Source of the DNA: a virus
IMG/VR virus record: IMGVR_UViG_3300033978_000477
Location: 21,452-85,451 of that record
DNA: 64,000 bases
Reading direction: 5' to 3' (one strand)
The translations under genes and the position numbers were made by a program. The first letter of the stretch is position 1. Every line of letters begins with the position of its first letter. The notes beneath the pieces were generated by a model, which saw only the letters and a program-made list of their open reading frames with translations, ran no database searches and was not told where the DNA came from. This document shows, piece by piece, positions 32,577 to 39,909 of this stretch.

Positions 32577-33730
32577 GCCGCGCTCCGCTTCTTCTCTCGT
32601 GTCTTCTTCGGTGCCCCGGTCTTACTCCCCACCGGCCGAATCTGGTGGCCCTCGCTCTCGATGTAGCAAGACGCGATCTGATCGTTGTTCGCCCCAAGGT
32701 CGAGGATGAGCCCGATGGCCCGGTCCTGGTTGAAGCTCTTCCTGGACATCGGAATCTTCTTCAGTGTGCGACCGTCGGGGAGGGGGATGTCTTGCCGTTC
32801 AGCCATCGCCTTGATGCCCTTGGCAACGGCATCCGCAAGGCGTTCGATCTGCTTCAGCTTCAGGTATGCGGCGCCCAGTTCATCGGGTGTCATCGCAGTG
32901 AATCGAGACGCCACCACCGCTTCCAAGTCTTCCTTCTTGGCCTCTGTCATCGCGACGGCTTCCGGCCCTGCGAACGCCTCCACCATCGGGAGCATGTGCC
33001 GCGCGATGCCGACGTATGCCGGGCATGCGTTCATTGCTGGGCAGTATTTGCAGTGGTCGCCAGCCCTCACCGGGACAGGCTCTCCCGCCGCCATCTTCAG
33101 CCGCGTCCGCTTGACGTTGCTGACAAGGCCCACCAGTTCATCGCCGAAGCTGTCGAGGTCGAAGGTGTCGAGGAACGCAACGTCCAGCGTTACCGACCCG
33201 TCCTCTGCGACATAGGCGATCCGGGCCTCGACCATCTCCGCGCCATGTCGAAGTTGGGCGATGCGAGCGAAGTAACGGATCTGCGCGTTCTCTGCCGCAG
33301 GCGTCACGTCTTGCCCGCTCTTGACGTCAATGACTACCGGATGGCCCAGCGTAGACATGCCCTCAATGTCGACCGTTCCGCCGATCTGCGTCGGGCTCAG
33401 CTTCGGGTAGTTGCGCCCGATGTTGATGCCAAGTTCCGTCACTTCGTCCGTCGCCGTGTCGAGTGCGTAGGCCACCTCGCCGCGGACATCGGTCAGCCCG
33501 CCCGTCAGCTTCGCCCAGTCCAACGCCTGGCATGTGGCCCGCCACTGGATGGGGATGCGGACGGATGCATCATGAGGGGACATGCCGGCCACCACGTCTC
33601 GGATGAACTTGGCGATGGCCGTTCCTCGCTCTGCGGGCTCGCCAGGGGCATCGTACGTCGCCGGGAGCACATGACTAGCCGTGCACGCCAGAACGCGTTC
33701 CAGGGCCGACGCAGTGGGGTTGTCGCTCAC
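32573..33730 (-). CDS. Cas4/RecB-like PD-(D/E)XK nuclease
   Basis: 385 residues. VVIDVKSGQD is the D...(D/E)xK catalytic block, preceded by a Gln/Asp-rich core. CKYCPAMNACP in the C-terminal half fits the cysteines of an Fe-S cluster as in Cas4 and AddB. N-terminal SALERVLACTASHVLP is typical of this exonuclease type. Works with the adjacent RecT-like protein by making 3' single strands, by analogy with phage recombination pairs. Not a CRISPR adaptation gene by context. Confidence 0.8.
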   Translation of the reverse strand: MSDNPTASALERVLACTASHVLPATYDAPGEPAERGTAIAKFIRDVVAGMSPHDASVRIPIQWRATCQALDWAKLTGGLTDVRGEVAYALDTATDEVTELGINIGRNYPKLSPTQIGGTVDIEGMSTLGHPVVIDVKSGQDVTPAAENAQIRYFARIAQLRHGAEMVEARIAYVAEDGSVTLDVAFLDTFDLDSFGDELVGLVSNVKRTRLKMAAGEPVPVRAGDHCKYCPAMNACPAYVGIARHMLPMVEAFAGPEAVAMTEAKKEDLEAVVASRFTAMTPDELGAAYLKLKQIERLADAVAKGIKAMAERQDIPLPDGRTLKKIPMSRKSFNQDRAIGLILDLGANNDQIASCYIESEGHQIRPVGSKTGAPKKTREKKRSAA

Positions 33731-34602
33731 TGCGCGGCCTCCTCGCTAGCCGCCGCCGGTTCAGACGCAGGAGCAGGCTTTGCCGCCGCTGCGAACTTCG
33801 AATTGTACGCGGCCTTCGCGTCCGTCGCCCATGGCTCCCCGGCTTCAGACACGAACTTCTGGACCATCGCCCGGACTTGCTTCCCCGCATCGGCCTTTGC
33901 GATCTTGATCTTCAGATCCTCAAGCTCGCTCGCGTAGTCGCGAATCGCGCCAGCGACCGGAGAGGGCTGCTTCGGTTCCTCGACAACCTCAGCATCCGGG
34001 ATCTTGTCCGACGGCGGAGCTTGAGGGATTGGACCTTGCTGCGGCCCTTGGACCTTCAAGGGCTTTGAGTTCTCCTCCTGCATGTCTTCGTACGACGGCA
34101 TCCCGTTGATCAGATCGGGAAACTCCGACTGCGCCGCGTAGCTTCGCGCTCGCGCTTGCAGCATCCGCTTCGGATACATCTCCCAGTTGCCGCCGGCCTT
34201 GATGAGGTTCGCCCTGCGAGCTTCGGCGATCGTGAACTCGTACTCACGACCCGGACGACCGATGCGCTTTGCGTAGTACACACACTTCTCTTCGGTGATC
34301 TCGCGCATCTCGAACGCGTCAACAACGCGTTGCCCCTCGGGAGCAGTCATGTTGCCGAGGATGCGGCTCTCCATGAACTGCGCCGCCAGCGTCGCCCGGC
34401 CCTTGATGAAGTAGATGTTTTGCATCGACTCAAAGGCGCTCATTCCCATCGAGCGGCCAGCTTGGATCTTGGCGAAGGCGACCTGCGCAGTGATCTCGTA
34501 GGCAACAGCCAAGTTCGTTGCGAACTTGATGGCCTCCTGAATGTCTGCCGGCTCCAAGAGGGCAAGACTGCTTGATTGAACTAGTGACGTAGTCGGTGAC
34601 AT
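33727..34602 (-). CDS. RecT-like single-strand annealing protein
   Basis: 291 residues from the ATG at 34602. The blocks AGRSMGMSAFESMQNIYFIK, GRATLAAQFMESRIL and KAGGNWEMYPKRMLQARARS, then SEFPDLINGMPSYEDM, match a RecT-related phage recombinase family. A Pro/Gln-rich linker and an acidic C-terminal region follow. Sits next to the Cas4-like exonuclease and the ATPase; together they form a recombination module. Confidence 0.7.
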   Translation of the reverse strand: MSPTTSLVQSSSLALLEPADIQEAIKFATNLAVAYEITAQVAFAKIQAGRSMGMSAFESMQNIYFIKGRATLAAQFMESRILGNMTAPEGQRVVDAFEMREITEEKCVYYAKRIGRPGREYEFTIAEARRANLIKAGGNWEMYPKRMLQARARSYAAQSEFPDLINGMPSYEDMQEENSKPLKVQGPQQGPIPQAPPSDKIPDAEVVEEPKQPSPVAGAIRDYASELEDLKIKIAKADAGKQVRAMVQKFVSEAGEPWATDAKAAYNSKFAAAAKPAPASEPAAASEEAAQ

Positions 34603-34631
34603 TGTTGTTCTCCTTGTTCCCACTCAACACT

Positions 34632-34659
34632 TGGACCAGCGCCTCGGAGTTGAACCAAG
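34632..34659 (-). other. tRNA-like 3' end with encoded CCA
   Basis: On the minus strand: CTTGG-TTCAACT-CCGAG (T-arm), GCGCTGG (7-base acceptor strand), T, CCA. Spacing of T-arm, acceptor, discriminator and CCA is exactly canonical. A 7-bp hairpin (GGCAGAC at 34686-34692 with GTCTGCC at 34707-34713) lies upstream. No matching 5' acceptor strand was found. Possibly a degenerate phage tRNA. Confidence 0.35.
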
Positions 34660-34788
34660 GACAGGGCCGTAAACCTTCGCCAGTCGGCAGACTCAACGGG
34701 CTCTCCGTCTGCCAGGGAATCAGTCAGGTGCGCTCGCATTGCGCAAGCGCCCATGTTCCTCGCGGTCTCACCCGCGCCCGTCGAAGTC

Positions 34789-34989
34789 CTACGCGACCTT
34801 GTCGCTCTTCCCGTCGCAGAGCCAGCACACCAGCCCGTCCGGCGTCTCGTACGTCGGCACCGGCTGCCCGCACTTGGCGCAACCCTTGTGCGCCGACGCG
34901 TACTGCCGCAGCGTCATCTCGCGCTGCGCCCTGTCGAGTCCCATGACATCGCGAACGTTCTGCCCATTGCTCGCTGCCCAAATCATCAC
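34789..34989 (-). CDS. Small zinc-ribbon protein
   Basis: 66 residues, GTG start overlapping the upstream stop. CAKCGQ and CWLCDG give a four-Cys zinc ribbon after a helical N-terminus. Similar Cys-ribbon peptides recur throughout this phage. Confidence 0.55.
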   Translation of the reverse strand: MMIWAASNGQNVRDVMGLDRAQREMTLRQYASAHKGCAKCGQPVPTYETPDGLVCWLCDGKSDKVA

Positions 34990-35339
34990 TTGCCTCCCAA
35001 CCGCTCAACCCGAGCGGCAATTGATTCTTCGACGGCTGCCCGTCGCTTGCGGCCAAGCTGGTAGAGCCCGACCAAAACATCCCGCGCTTGTCGCGGAGTC
35101 ACCCCGGCAACTTGCGCCAGCAACACCAAGTCCTCCGACGCCCGGAGTTCCGTCTCCAGTCGCACCTGGGCAGAAGACTTCTCCGCCGCTGCCAGCATCT
35201 CGTGAGCCTTGCGGTAGTCCTCAATCAGGGGCACCAGCGTTGCCGCCGATGCCTCCCGATGCCTCTGCGCGTCCCGCATCGCCCGCTCATGTGCGAGCGA
35301 GATTACGGCGCACGTGTCGTCTGCCTTGGGCCGGCGCAT
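34986..35339 (-). CDS. Helical phage protein
   Basis: 117 residues, nearly all helix: LIEDYRKAHEMLAAAEKSSA, QVAGVTPRQARDVLVGLYQL, and a basic C-terminus. The second helix pair could be a helix-turn-helix. No family recognised. Confidence 0.5.
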   Translation of the reverse strand: MRRPKADDTCAVISLAHERAMRDAQRHREASAATLVPLIEDYRKAHEMLAAAEKSSAQVRLETELRASEDLVLLAQVAGVTPRQARDVLVGLYQLGRKRRAAVEESIAARVERLGGK

Positions 35340-35818
35340 CAGGCCGCCCGACGACCGTCAATTCGCATGTGGCTCTCGCTCACCAGCCGCCAGGTCACCG
35401 TGTGACCGGTGCCGACGAACACCCGGCGGTAGTGCTCCGCTGCCTTGGCTTCCGCCTCCTCGACAGAGCGCGCAATGAACTCGTCGATGTTCCCATTCAG
35501 GTACTGCGCAGTCGTCCGGACCTCGAAAACGAAGGCCCGCGGGCGCATCATGTCGCGCAGGAGGAACTTGCGCGTATCCGATACGGAGAGGGTTACCGAG
35601 CCGTCTTCGTGAATCTCAGCAAAGCCATGCTTGCCCTTGCCGTCAAAATCGAATGGGCTCAGCAGAACGCACCCGTTGCTCGCGCGCTCATCGCCAGCGA
35701 CGAACACCGGCACCCATTCACCGTAGACCGTCTGGCACTCCCACTGCCCCTCTCGGATGCACCGAGCAAGGTTCTCGCGTGGGAGTAGATTGCGCCGCGC
35801 CTTCTTGACCGTGTTCAT
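35339..35818 (-). CDS. Hypothetical phage protein
   Basis: 159 residues from the ATG at 35818 (MNTVKKARRNLLPRENLARC). Beta-rich central part (KHGFAEIHEDGSVTLSV), then AFVFEVRTTAQYLNG and an Ala/Glu helix. The overlapping longer frame upstream is not used. No family recognised. Confidence 0.5.
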   Translation of the reverse strand: MNTVKKARRNLLPRENLARCIREGQWECQTVYGEWVPVFVAGDERASNGCVLLSPFDFDGKGKHGFAEIHEDGSVTLSVSDTRKFLLRDMMRPRAFVFEVRTTAQYLNGNIDEFIARSVEEAEAKAAEHYRRVFVGTGHTVTWRLVSESHMRIDGRRAA

Positions 35819-35997
35819 GCTGCCTCCTTCGCCCGTTCCGCTGCCAGTTGCCGCATCTCCGCGGCCATCTCCGTCCGCCCTTCTGACTCGTAGACGCTGG
35901 CCAGTCGCAGGGTCGACTCGGCCAAGCTCGCAAAGAACCGCTTCCGAGCCGCAGCTTGCAGCGCCTCGCGGTGACGTCGTTTCGCGCCGCGCCCCAT
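35815..35997 (-). CDS. Small helical protein (60 aa)
   Basis: MGRGAKRRHREALQAAARKR, then one long Ala/Glu/Arg helix. Coupled by 4- and 1-base overlaps. No family recognised. Confidence 0.45.
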   Translation of the reverse strand: MGRGAKRRHREALQAAARKRFFASLAESTLRLASVYESEGRTEMAAEMRQLAAERAKEAA

Positions 35998-36308
35998 CAC
36001 GCCACCGCCTTCGGCGCCATGACGCCAACGCACTCGCTGACGCTGCTGGGCATCTCGTCCCAGTTGAAGGCGAGGATGCTGTAGTGCCGCGTCGCCGCCG
36101 GCTCATCGGGCTCTTCGCCGATCTCGGAGACCGAGTGACTGACGTTGATGCCCGTGAGCGCCCGGCCGATGCTCTCGACAATGGCCATCACATCGGCCCT
36201 GCTGGCCGCGTAGATGACGAACCCGACGTTGCCGGCGTCGATGCTGCACGGCAGGCCGGCGGCCTTGTAGAGCGCTTCCAACCGAGACTCAGCAGCGGAC
36301 TTCTTCAT
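35997..36308 (-). CDS. First gene of the leftward early operon, unknown
   Basis: 103 residues, MKKSAAESRLEALYKAAGLP. A ferredoxin-like alternation of strands and helices (VGFVIYAASRADVMAIVESI) is possible. Lies directly beside the divergent control region with repeated TTCTKACG sites and is therefore likely repressed in the lysogen. Confidence 0.5.
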   Translation of the reverse strand: MKKSAAESRLEALYKAAGLPCSIDAGNVGFVIYAASRADVMAIVESIGRALTGINVSHSVSEIGEEPDEPAATRHYSILAFNWDEMPSSVSECVGVMAPKAVA

Positions 36309-36361
36309 CGCAAACTCCCCAGCTTCTGCGGCCCGGCCCCATCGCCGCGCCCCATGAGTGT

Positions 36362-36386
36362 ATTCTTACGTCCGAATTCTGACGTG
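36362..36386. promoter_or_regulatory. Operator-like direct repeat in the divergent control region
   Basis: ATTCTTACGTC (36362-36372) and ATTCTGACGTG (36376-36386), spaced 14 bases start to start. The same core (ATCTTACGTC) recurs next to the repressor/Cro genes at 38.5 kb, so this is a candidate repressor-binding site for the leftward early operon. The 195-base gap holds nothing else recognisable. Confidence 0.5.
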
Positions 36387-36503
36387 CGCAAGGGGACGGA
36401 AGAAAAAAAGTAAGAAAAGTGACATTCGCCGCTTTTCGACGCGAAACCTTGGCTGGGGTTCGGTCGACAGGGGCATTGACCGGCCAGGCCGGGAAGGGGT
36501 CCA

Positions 36504-37115
36504 ATGCGGGGAATGAATGTGGAGGGGTTTGCGGCCTACTTGCGCCGCAAAGCGGGCATCAGGGCAACCGAACTGGTGATGGCGCCGACCATCGTGGCCC
36601 GGCTCATGGGCGATGGCGCGCTGGGTCTTGCCCCAGGTCTTGCGTCCGCCGCCTGCCTGACTGCCATGGGGGGCCGGCACGTCATCCTTTTGCGGGAGTT
36701 CTCACATGATTCGAACTTCGACATCATGCACGAGTGCGCCCATTGGGCGCTGCGCGTTGTATGGGGGCGACCATCTGACGACACTGAGCGGAACGCTAAC
36801 GCGCTCGCCGCCGCTATCCTGGCTCCACCTCAGCTGCTGCTGTCAGCTCATCGAAAGCATCGTTCGCTCCAAGCCATGTCCAACGAACTGATGTTGTCGC
36901 AGACGGCTACATTCCTTCGCCTTGGTGAGGTCCTGCGGGACGAGCGCGCGGTCGTCACCCGTTCCGGGAATGTGCTCGTCCGGACGCAGGGCGCCTTCCC
37001 ATGGGCCTCGGTGCCCGTGGTTGATGTGGCCCGTGGCAGGCGCTGGCCGGGGCTTTCTAGAGCCCACCTGCGCGGCGGCATCGACGACGGGCGCGTTGCG
37101 CTGAGGGTTGGCTAG
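36504..37115 (+). CDS. ImmA/IrrE-type metallopeptidase
   Basis: 203 residues. FDIMHECAHWALRVVWG carries HExxH (HECAH), with the third ligand Glu likely in DDTERNANALAAAIL, as in ImmA/IrrE (M78) peptidases. A C-terminal helical part follows. Such peptidases cleave or relieve phage repressors. Next to the CI-like repressor on the opposite strand, a role as anti-repressor on induction is a reasonable inference. Confidence 0.75.
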   Translation: MRGMNVEGFAAYLRRKAGIRATELVMAPTIVARLMGDGALGLAPGLASAACLTAMGGRHVILLREFSHDSNFDIMHECAHWALRVVWGRPSDDTERNANALAAAILAPPQLLLSAHRKHRSLQAMSNELMLSQTATFLRLGEVLRDERAVVTRSGNVLVRTQGAFPWASVPVVDVARGRRWPGLSRAHLRGGIDDGRVALRVG

Positions 37116-37116
37116 T

Positions 37117-37707
37117 TCACTCGTTTGCTGGACTCGCGGACACGAACGAGTCTACGGGCAGGATGGCCCCGATGCGCATGAACTCGAACGCGCCTCTGAC
37201 GTTGGCGGTGATGGCGTTGCATCCGTTCGGGCGGCCGGCGTAGATGCCGTTGTCGAACCGCGGGCCAACCTCGTGCAGCGTCTTGCCGTCAAGGACGTAC
37301 TTCGGCGCAGCGATGCCCTTGATTTGGTAGTACAGCGGCTCGCCGGTGCAGTCCGATTTTGCCCAGTAACTCTCGGTGAAAACCGCGAACTCTGGGACGC
37401 AATGGTAGTCCCCGAGGGCTTGCGTGAACACACACGCTTCGGTGCGCTGTAGGTCGACGAACCCAAGGAACTGACGCGACCCATCGGCACCGATGAGGTA
37501 TCGAACTCTCAGTCGAGAACCGGACCTGTACCACTCGTCCGCCATCGCGTTGTTGACCACCGGCTTTCCAGCTTCAGCCGTTGCGTTCGGCGCTCCACCA
37601 TCCTGCGAAGAACCCATGTCGCGGTCGGTTGCCGCTTCGCATGCGGCCATGGCGTAGTAGACCGCAGCGCCCGCAACCAGCGTCTTGCCTGCGCGACCGA
37701 ACGTCAT
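37117..37707 (-). CDS. Putative secreted lipoprotein (moron)
   Basis: 196 residues. N-terminus GKTLVAGAAVYYAMAAC is signal-like with a lipobox (AMAAC). The mature part has repeated strands (LRVRYLIGADGSRQFLGFVD) and paired Cys (ACVFTQ, YHCVPE, DCTGE), a style common in Myxococcota exported proteins (tentatively like DUF7481). It ends right behind the ImmA-type gene, convergently. Sitting behind the repressor, it is probably made in the lysogen and may alter the host surface. Confidence 0.6.
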   Translation of the reverse strand: MTFGRAGKTLVAGAAVYYAMAACEAATDRDMGSSQDGGAPNATAEAGKPVVNNAMADEWYRSGSRLRVRYLIGADGSRQFLGFVDLQRTEACVFTQALGDYHCVPEFAVFTESYWAKSDCTGEPLYYQIKGIAAPKYVLDGKTLHEVGPRFDNGIYAGRPNGCNAITANVRGAFEFMRIGAILPVDSFVSASPANE

Positions 37708-37883
37708 CGGCCACCCGCATCAGCAACTGCCCGCTCAAGAGCTTCGCGGGCCTCCTTCGAATCACGGATCGCTTTCTCCGCTGAGGCGTGCGCCGCAGCC
37801 GACTTTGCCCGCTGTTCCTCCCTGTCGCAGCCGACGACGGCCACCAGACAACAGACGGCAATGGTTGTCTTGAGCGCGTTCAT
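37704..37883 (-). CDS. Small lipoprotein with helical tail
   Basis: 59 residues. MNALKTTIAVCCLVAVVGC is a signal peptide with lipobox VVGC, then a single charged helix (AKSAAAHASAEKAIRDSKEA). Overlaps repressor and lipoprotein genes by 4 bases on each side, so it is co-transcribed with the repressor. Confidence 0.6.
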   Translation of the reverse strand: MNALKTTIAVCCLVAVVGCDREEQRAKSAAAHASAEKAIRDSKEAREALERAVADAGGR

Positions 37884-38476
37884 TTCTTCGACCCTTCCTG
37901 ATCGTTCCTGGACTTCTTGATTCGTCTTTCCGCATTGTCTGGCTGGACAATGGTCACCTTCAGCCGCTCGCCGATGTCGCCGCGCCGAAGTTGCTTGATG
38001 TGGTCGTAGACCTTTGCGGCGTTCGACTCTGCTTCCCTGGCCGGACTCGCGCGCAGACGAAGCATGTCTTGCACCGTGACGTCTCGATACGTTGCAGCCG
38101 CAGCCGAGATCGCCGGGTTGCCGTGGAACCATGCGAGGAATGACTGCATCGGCACCGGCTCACTCCCCCCATCGACAGTGGGGCTTGGGCCAGACGTGAA
38201 ATCGTCCAGCGTGATCTGCCCACGCAAGTAGGCGTTCGCCCGCTCCGCGGATGCCCCCACGGTCGCGCCGATGCCGAGCAGCCACTTCGACGTTTTGCAT
38301 GCGTTATGGCCGTTGAGGGCGGTGTTCATCTCGGTCCGGCGCACGCCGACCCGTTCCGCAAAGTCCTCCTGCCGCCCCCCAATGTGGTCGAGGAGTGCCC
38401 TAAGTCTCCCGCCAACCTCTGGAAACTTTGGGTCTGATGCCGTCTTCCGTGCAGCCATATCCGGATGGTCAACCAT
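37880..38476 (-). CDS. CI-like repressor with N-terminal HTH
   Basis: 198 residues from the ATG at 38476 (a TTG at 38494 and an ATG at 38458 are alternatives). LRALLDHIGGRQEDFAERVG followed by VRRTEMNTALNG and WLLGIGATVGAS fits an XRE-type helix-turn-helix. The C-terminal half is helical and without the Ser-Lys protease motif of LexA-like repressors. It is divergent from a Cro-like gene across TTCTKACG sites, as in lambdoid switches. Confidence 0.7.
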   Translation of the reverse strand: MVDHPDMAARKTASDPKFPEVGGRLRALLDHIGGRQEDFAERVGVRRTEMNTALNGHNACKTSKWLLGIGATVGASAERANAYLRGQITLDDFTSGPSPTVDGGSEPVPMQSFLAWFHGNPAISAAAATYRDVTVQDMLRLRASPAREAESNAAKVYDHIKQLRRGDIGERLKVTIVQPDNAERRIKKSRNDQEGSKK

Positions 38477-38503
38477 CAGCGAAGACAAGGGCAACCGACC
38501 TTT

Positions 38504-38541
38504 TTCTGACGCCAGACTTGACGCGTACGGAATCTTACGTC
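38504..38541. promoter_or_regulatory. Operator-like repeats at the lysogeny switch
   Basis: TTTCTGACGCC (38503-38513), CTTGACGCG (38517-38525) and AATCTTACGTC (38531-38541) share TTCTKACG-like cores. TTGACG at 38518 could be a rightward -35, with a poor -10 overlapping the cro-like start. The same core lies at 36362-36386. Confidence 0.5.
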
Positions 38542-38545
38542 AGTA

Positions 38546-38902
38546 ATGAGACCCATGCGCGGTGAGATTCGTCGGAAGGTTCGTGGTCCCAGGTCAGATG
38601 GCGCTCGTGAGACGGACCGATACCTGCGCGAGCGCGGGATTTCGGTGCCTGTTTTTTGCGCTGAGAACGCCATCAACTGGCCAACTCTTCGCGCATTGAT
38701 GGCCGGTGAGTCCCATCGGGCCTCGGTGGACATCTGCCTTGCGGTGCAGGCCGCGACGGCTGGCCGTGTAACCGCCGAGATGTGGCGCGAGTCCACGGTG
38801 AGGGATGACATCCCTGGCGAGACAGATGTGGCGCCTGCGGCCGTTGCAAGCGGCACCAGCGTTGCTGCCGCCGTCTCTCTGCCGCCCACCGGCACCAAGT
38901 AA
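38546..38902 (+). CDS. Cro-like DNA-binding protein
   Basis: 118 residues. YLRERGISVPVFCAENAINW, then PTLRALMAGESHRASVDICL, matches the helix-turn-helix arrangement of Cro/CI proteins. Ala/Pro-rich tail. First gene of the rightward early region, divergent from the CI-like gene. The first ATG lies on top of the candidate promoter, so the ATG at 38555 may be the true start. Confidence 0.65.
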   Translation: MRPMRGEIRRKVRGPRSDGARETDRYLRERGISVPVFCAENAINWPTLRALMAGESHRASVDICLAVQAATAGRVTAEMWRESTVRDDIPGETDVAPAAVASGTSVAAAVSLPPTGTK

Positions 38903-38965
38903 CTCACCCGCCCGCATGCTCCGCGCTGCGGGCTTTTCTTTGATCGATCGCGGGAGAGGTTTGTC

Positions 38966-39217
38966 ATGTCGGTACCCAAGGACCGTGACTCGGAACGGGA
39001 GCGCGCGAAATCTGCACACCTGCCACGCCTCACGCGTGAACAGGTGCGCACTCGTCTCCTTCTGGCTCGCTCTGCCCCCGACCTTTACGTCGGATTGGCG
39101 CGCACCAAGACGCGCGAAGTCCACCTTTCCTGCGGGCATTCGGTGCTTGTTTCCTCGCGCGAAACAGCTCACCCGACTTGCCCGATGTGCTCCGCGAAAT
39201 CGTCAGAGGTCGGCTAA
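38966..39217 (+). CDS. Small zinc-binding protein
   Basis: 83 residues. Basic helical N-terminus (RDSERERAKSAHLPRLTREQ) and a C-terminal zinc site (LSCGHSVLV with HPTCPMCSAK). Recognised only as a zinc-ribbon peptide. Its TAA overlaps the next ATG. Confidence 0.5.
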   Translation: MSVPKDRDSERERAKSAHLPRLTREQVRTRLLLARSAPDLYVGLARTKTREVHLSCGHSVLVSSRETAHPTCPMCSAKSSEVG

Positions 39218-39432
39218 TGGACCTCTCCGTTTCGTCGCTTTTGTCCGCCCTTTGCTCACCTGCCAACAAGCGCAGCAGTTCGGGTGTCCATGTGACTCCA
39301 CGCCCCATTGGCCATCAGAACGGCGGGGCATTCGACACCCCAGTCGGTTGCAAGTGCCATGTCTTTCGGCCTGCCGGTGAGGCGCTGAGTGGCGCTCGGC
39401 TCGTGTGCCCGATGCATGGGGGTGCGTCGTGA
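39217..39432 (+). CDS. Small Cys-containing protein
   Basis: 71 residues, MDLSVSSLLSALCSPANKRS. C-terminal CKCHVF and VCPMHGG could bind zinc. Overlaps its neighbours by 1 and 4 bases. Confidence 0.45.
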   Translation: MDLSVSSLLSALCSPANKRSSSGVHVTPRPIGHQNGGAFDTPVGCKCHVFRPAGEALSGARLVCPMHGGAS

Positions 39433-39545
39433 GCAAAGCCCTCGCTGCGCTTGATGGCGCATCCGACACATTCACCCTGGCCCTATGCGGCATTTTCATT
39501 CTGTTCCTGATCTCTCAGGAGATCGAAAGGCGGTTTCGTTCATGA
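39429..39545 (+). CDS. Small single-pass membrane protein (38 aa)
   Basis: GTG start inside the previous stop. Sequence VSKALAALDGASDTF then one hydrophobic helix (TLALCGIFILFLIS) and a basic end. Coupled to the next gene by a 4-base overlap. Function unknown. Confidence 0.4.
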   Translation: MSKALAALDGASDTFTLALCGIFILFLISQEIERRFRS

Positions 39546-39730
39546 ACTCTTGGCTCGTGTATCTCTCTGATGCTTGGCTCGAAGCGCTCCGCGCTGCCGC
39601 CGCCTGGTGCCATCTTTGGTCGCTCGAACTGGCGTGCATCACGGAGCAGTGGCAGCGTCGCGAGCACTCGTTTGAGGACGACACCGACGTCCCTGGCTGG
39701 CCCGTTCCGCCGGTTGAAGGTGTCCAATGA
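39542..39730 (+). CDS. Small Trp-rich protein
   Basis: 62 residues from the ATG at 39542 (MNSWLVYLSDAWLEALRAAA). Amphipathic helix, then an acidic Pro-rich end. No family recognised. Confidence 0.4.
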   Translation: MNSWLVYLSDAWLEALRAAAAWCHLWSLELACITEQWQRREHSFEDDTDVPGWPVPPVEGVQ

Positions 39731-39909
39731 AGCCGGACCTGTCTGCCGCTCTGCGGAGAGAAGAGGGGTTTTGGCAGGCGTTCCGCATTGCCAGTGGATC
39801 GAAGTCGTTCGGGCCAGAAGAGACAGACGCTGTCTGTCGGGAATGGCTTGAGGCGCGTAGCGAGCGGATTGAGCTTGAGGCTCGGCTGAAGCGGATGGGG
39901 GCGTCATGA
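39727..39909 (+). CDS. Small helical protein
   Basis: 60 residues, MKPDLSAALRREEGFWQAFR; helical and charged. Overlaps both neighbours by 4 bases; directly precedes the helicase gene. Confidence 0.4.
   Translation: MKPDLSAALRREEGFWQAFRIASGSKSFGPEETDAVCREWLEARSERIELEARLKRMGAS

Noticed and set aside
32573-33730. Cas4-like nuclease considered as CRISPR adaptation machinery
   Set aside because: No cas1 or cas2 nearby; it is coupled to RecT-like and exonuclease genes, so phage recombination is the better explanation.
32645-33937. 430-codon rightward frame opposite the Cas4-like and RecT-like genes
   Set aside because: Arg/His-rich composition and no family motif; both leftward genes below it have clear domains and coupled starts.
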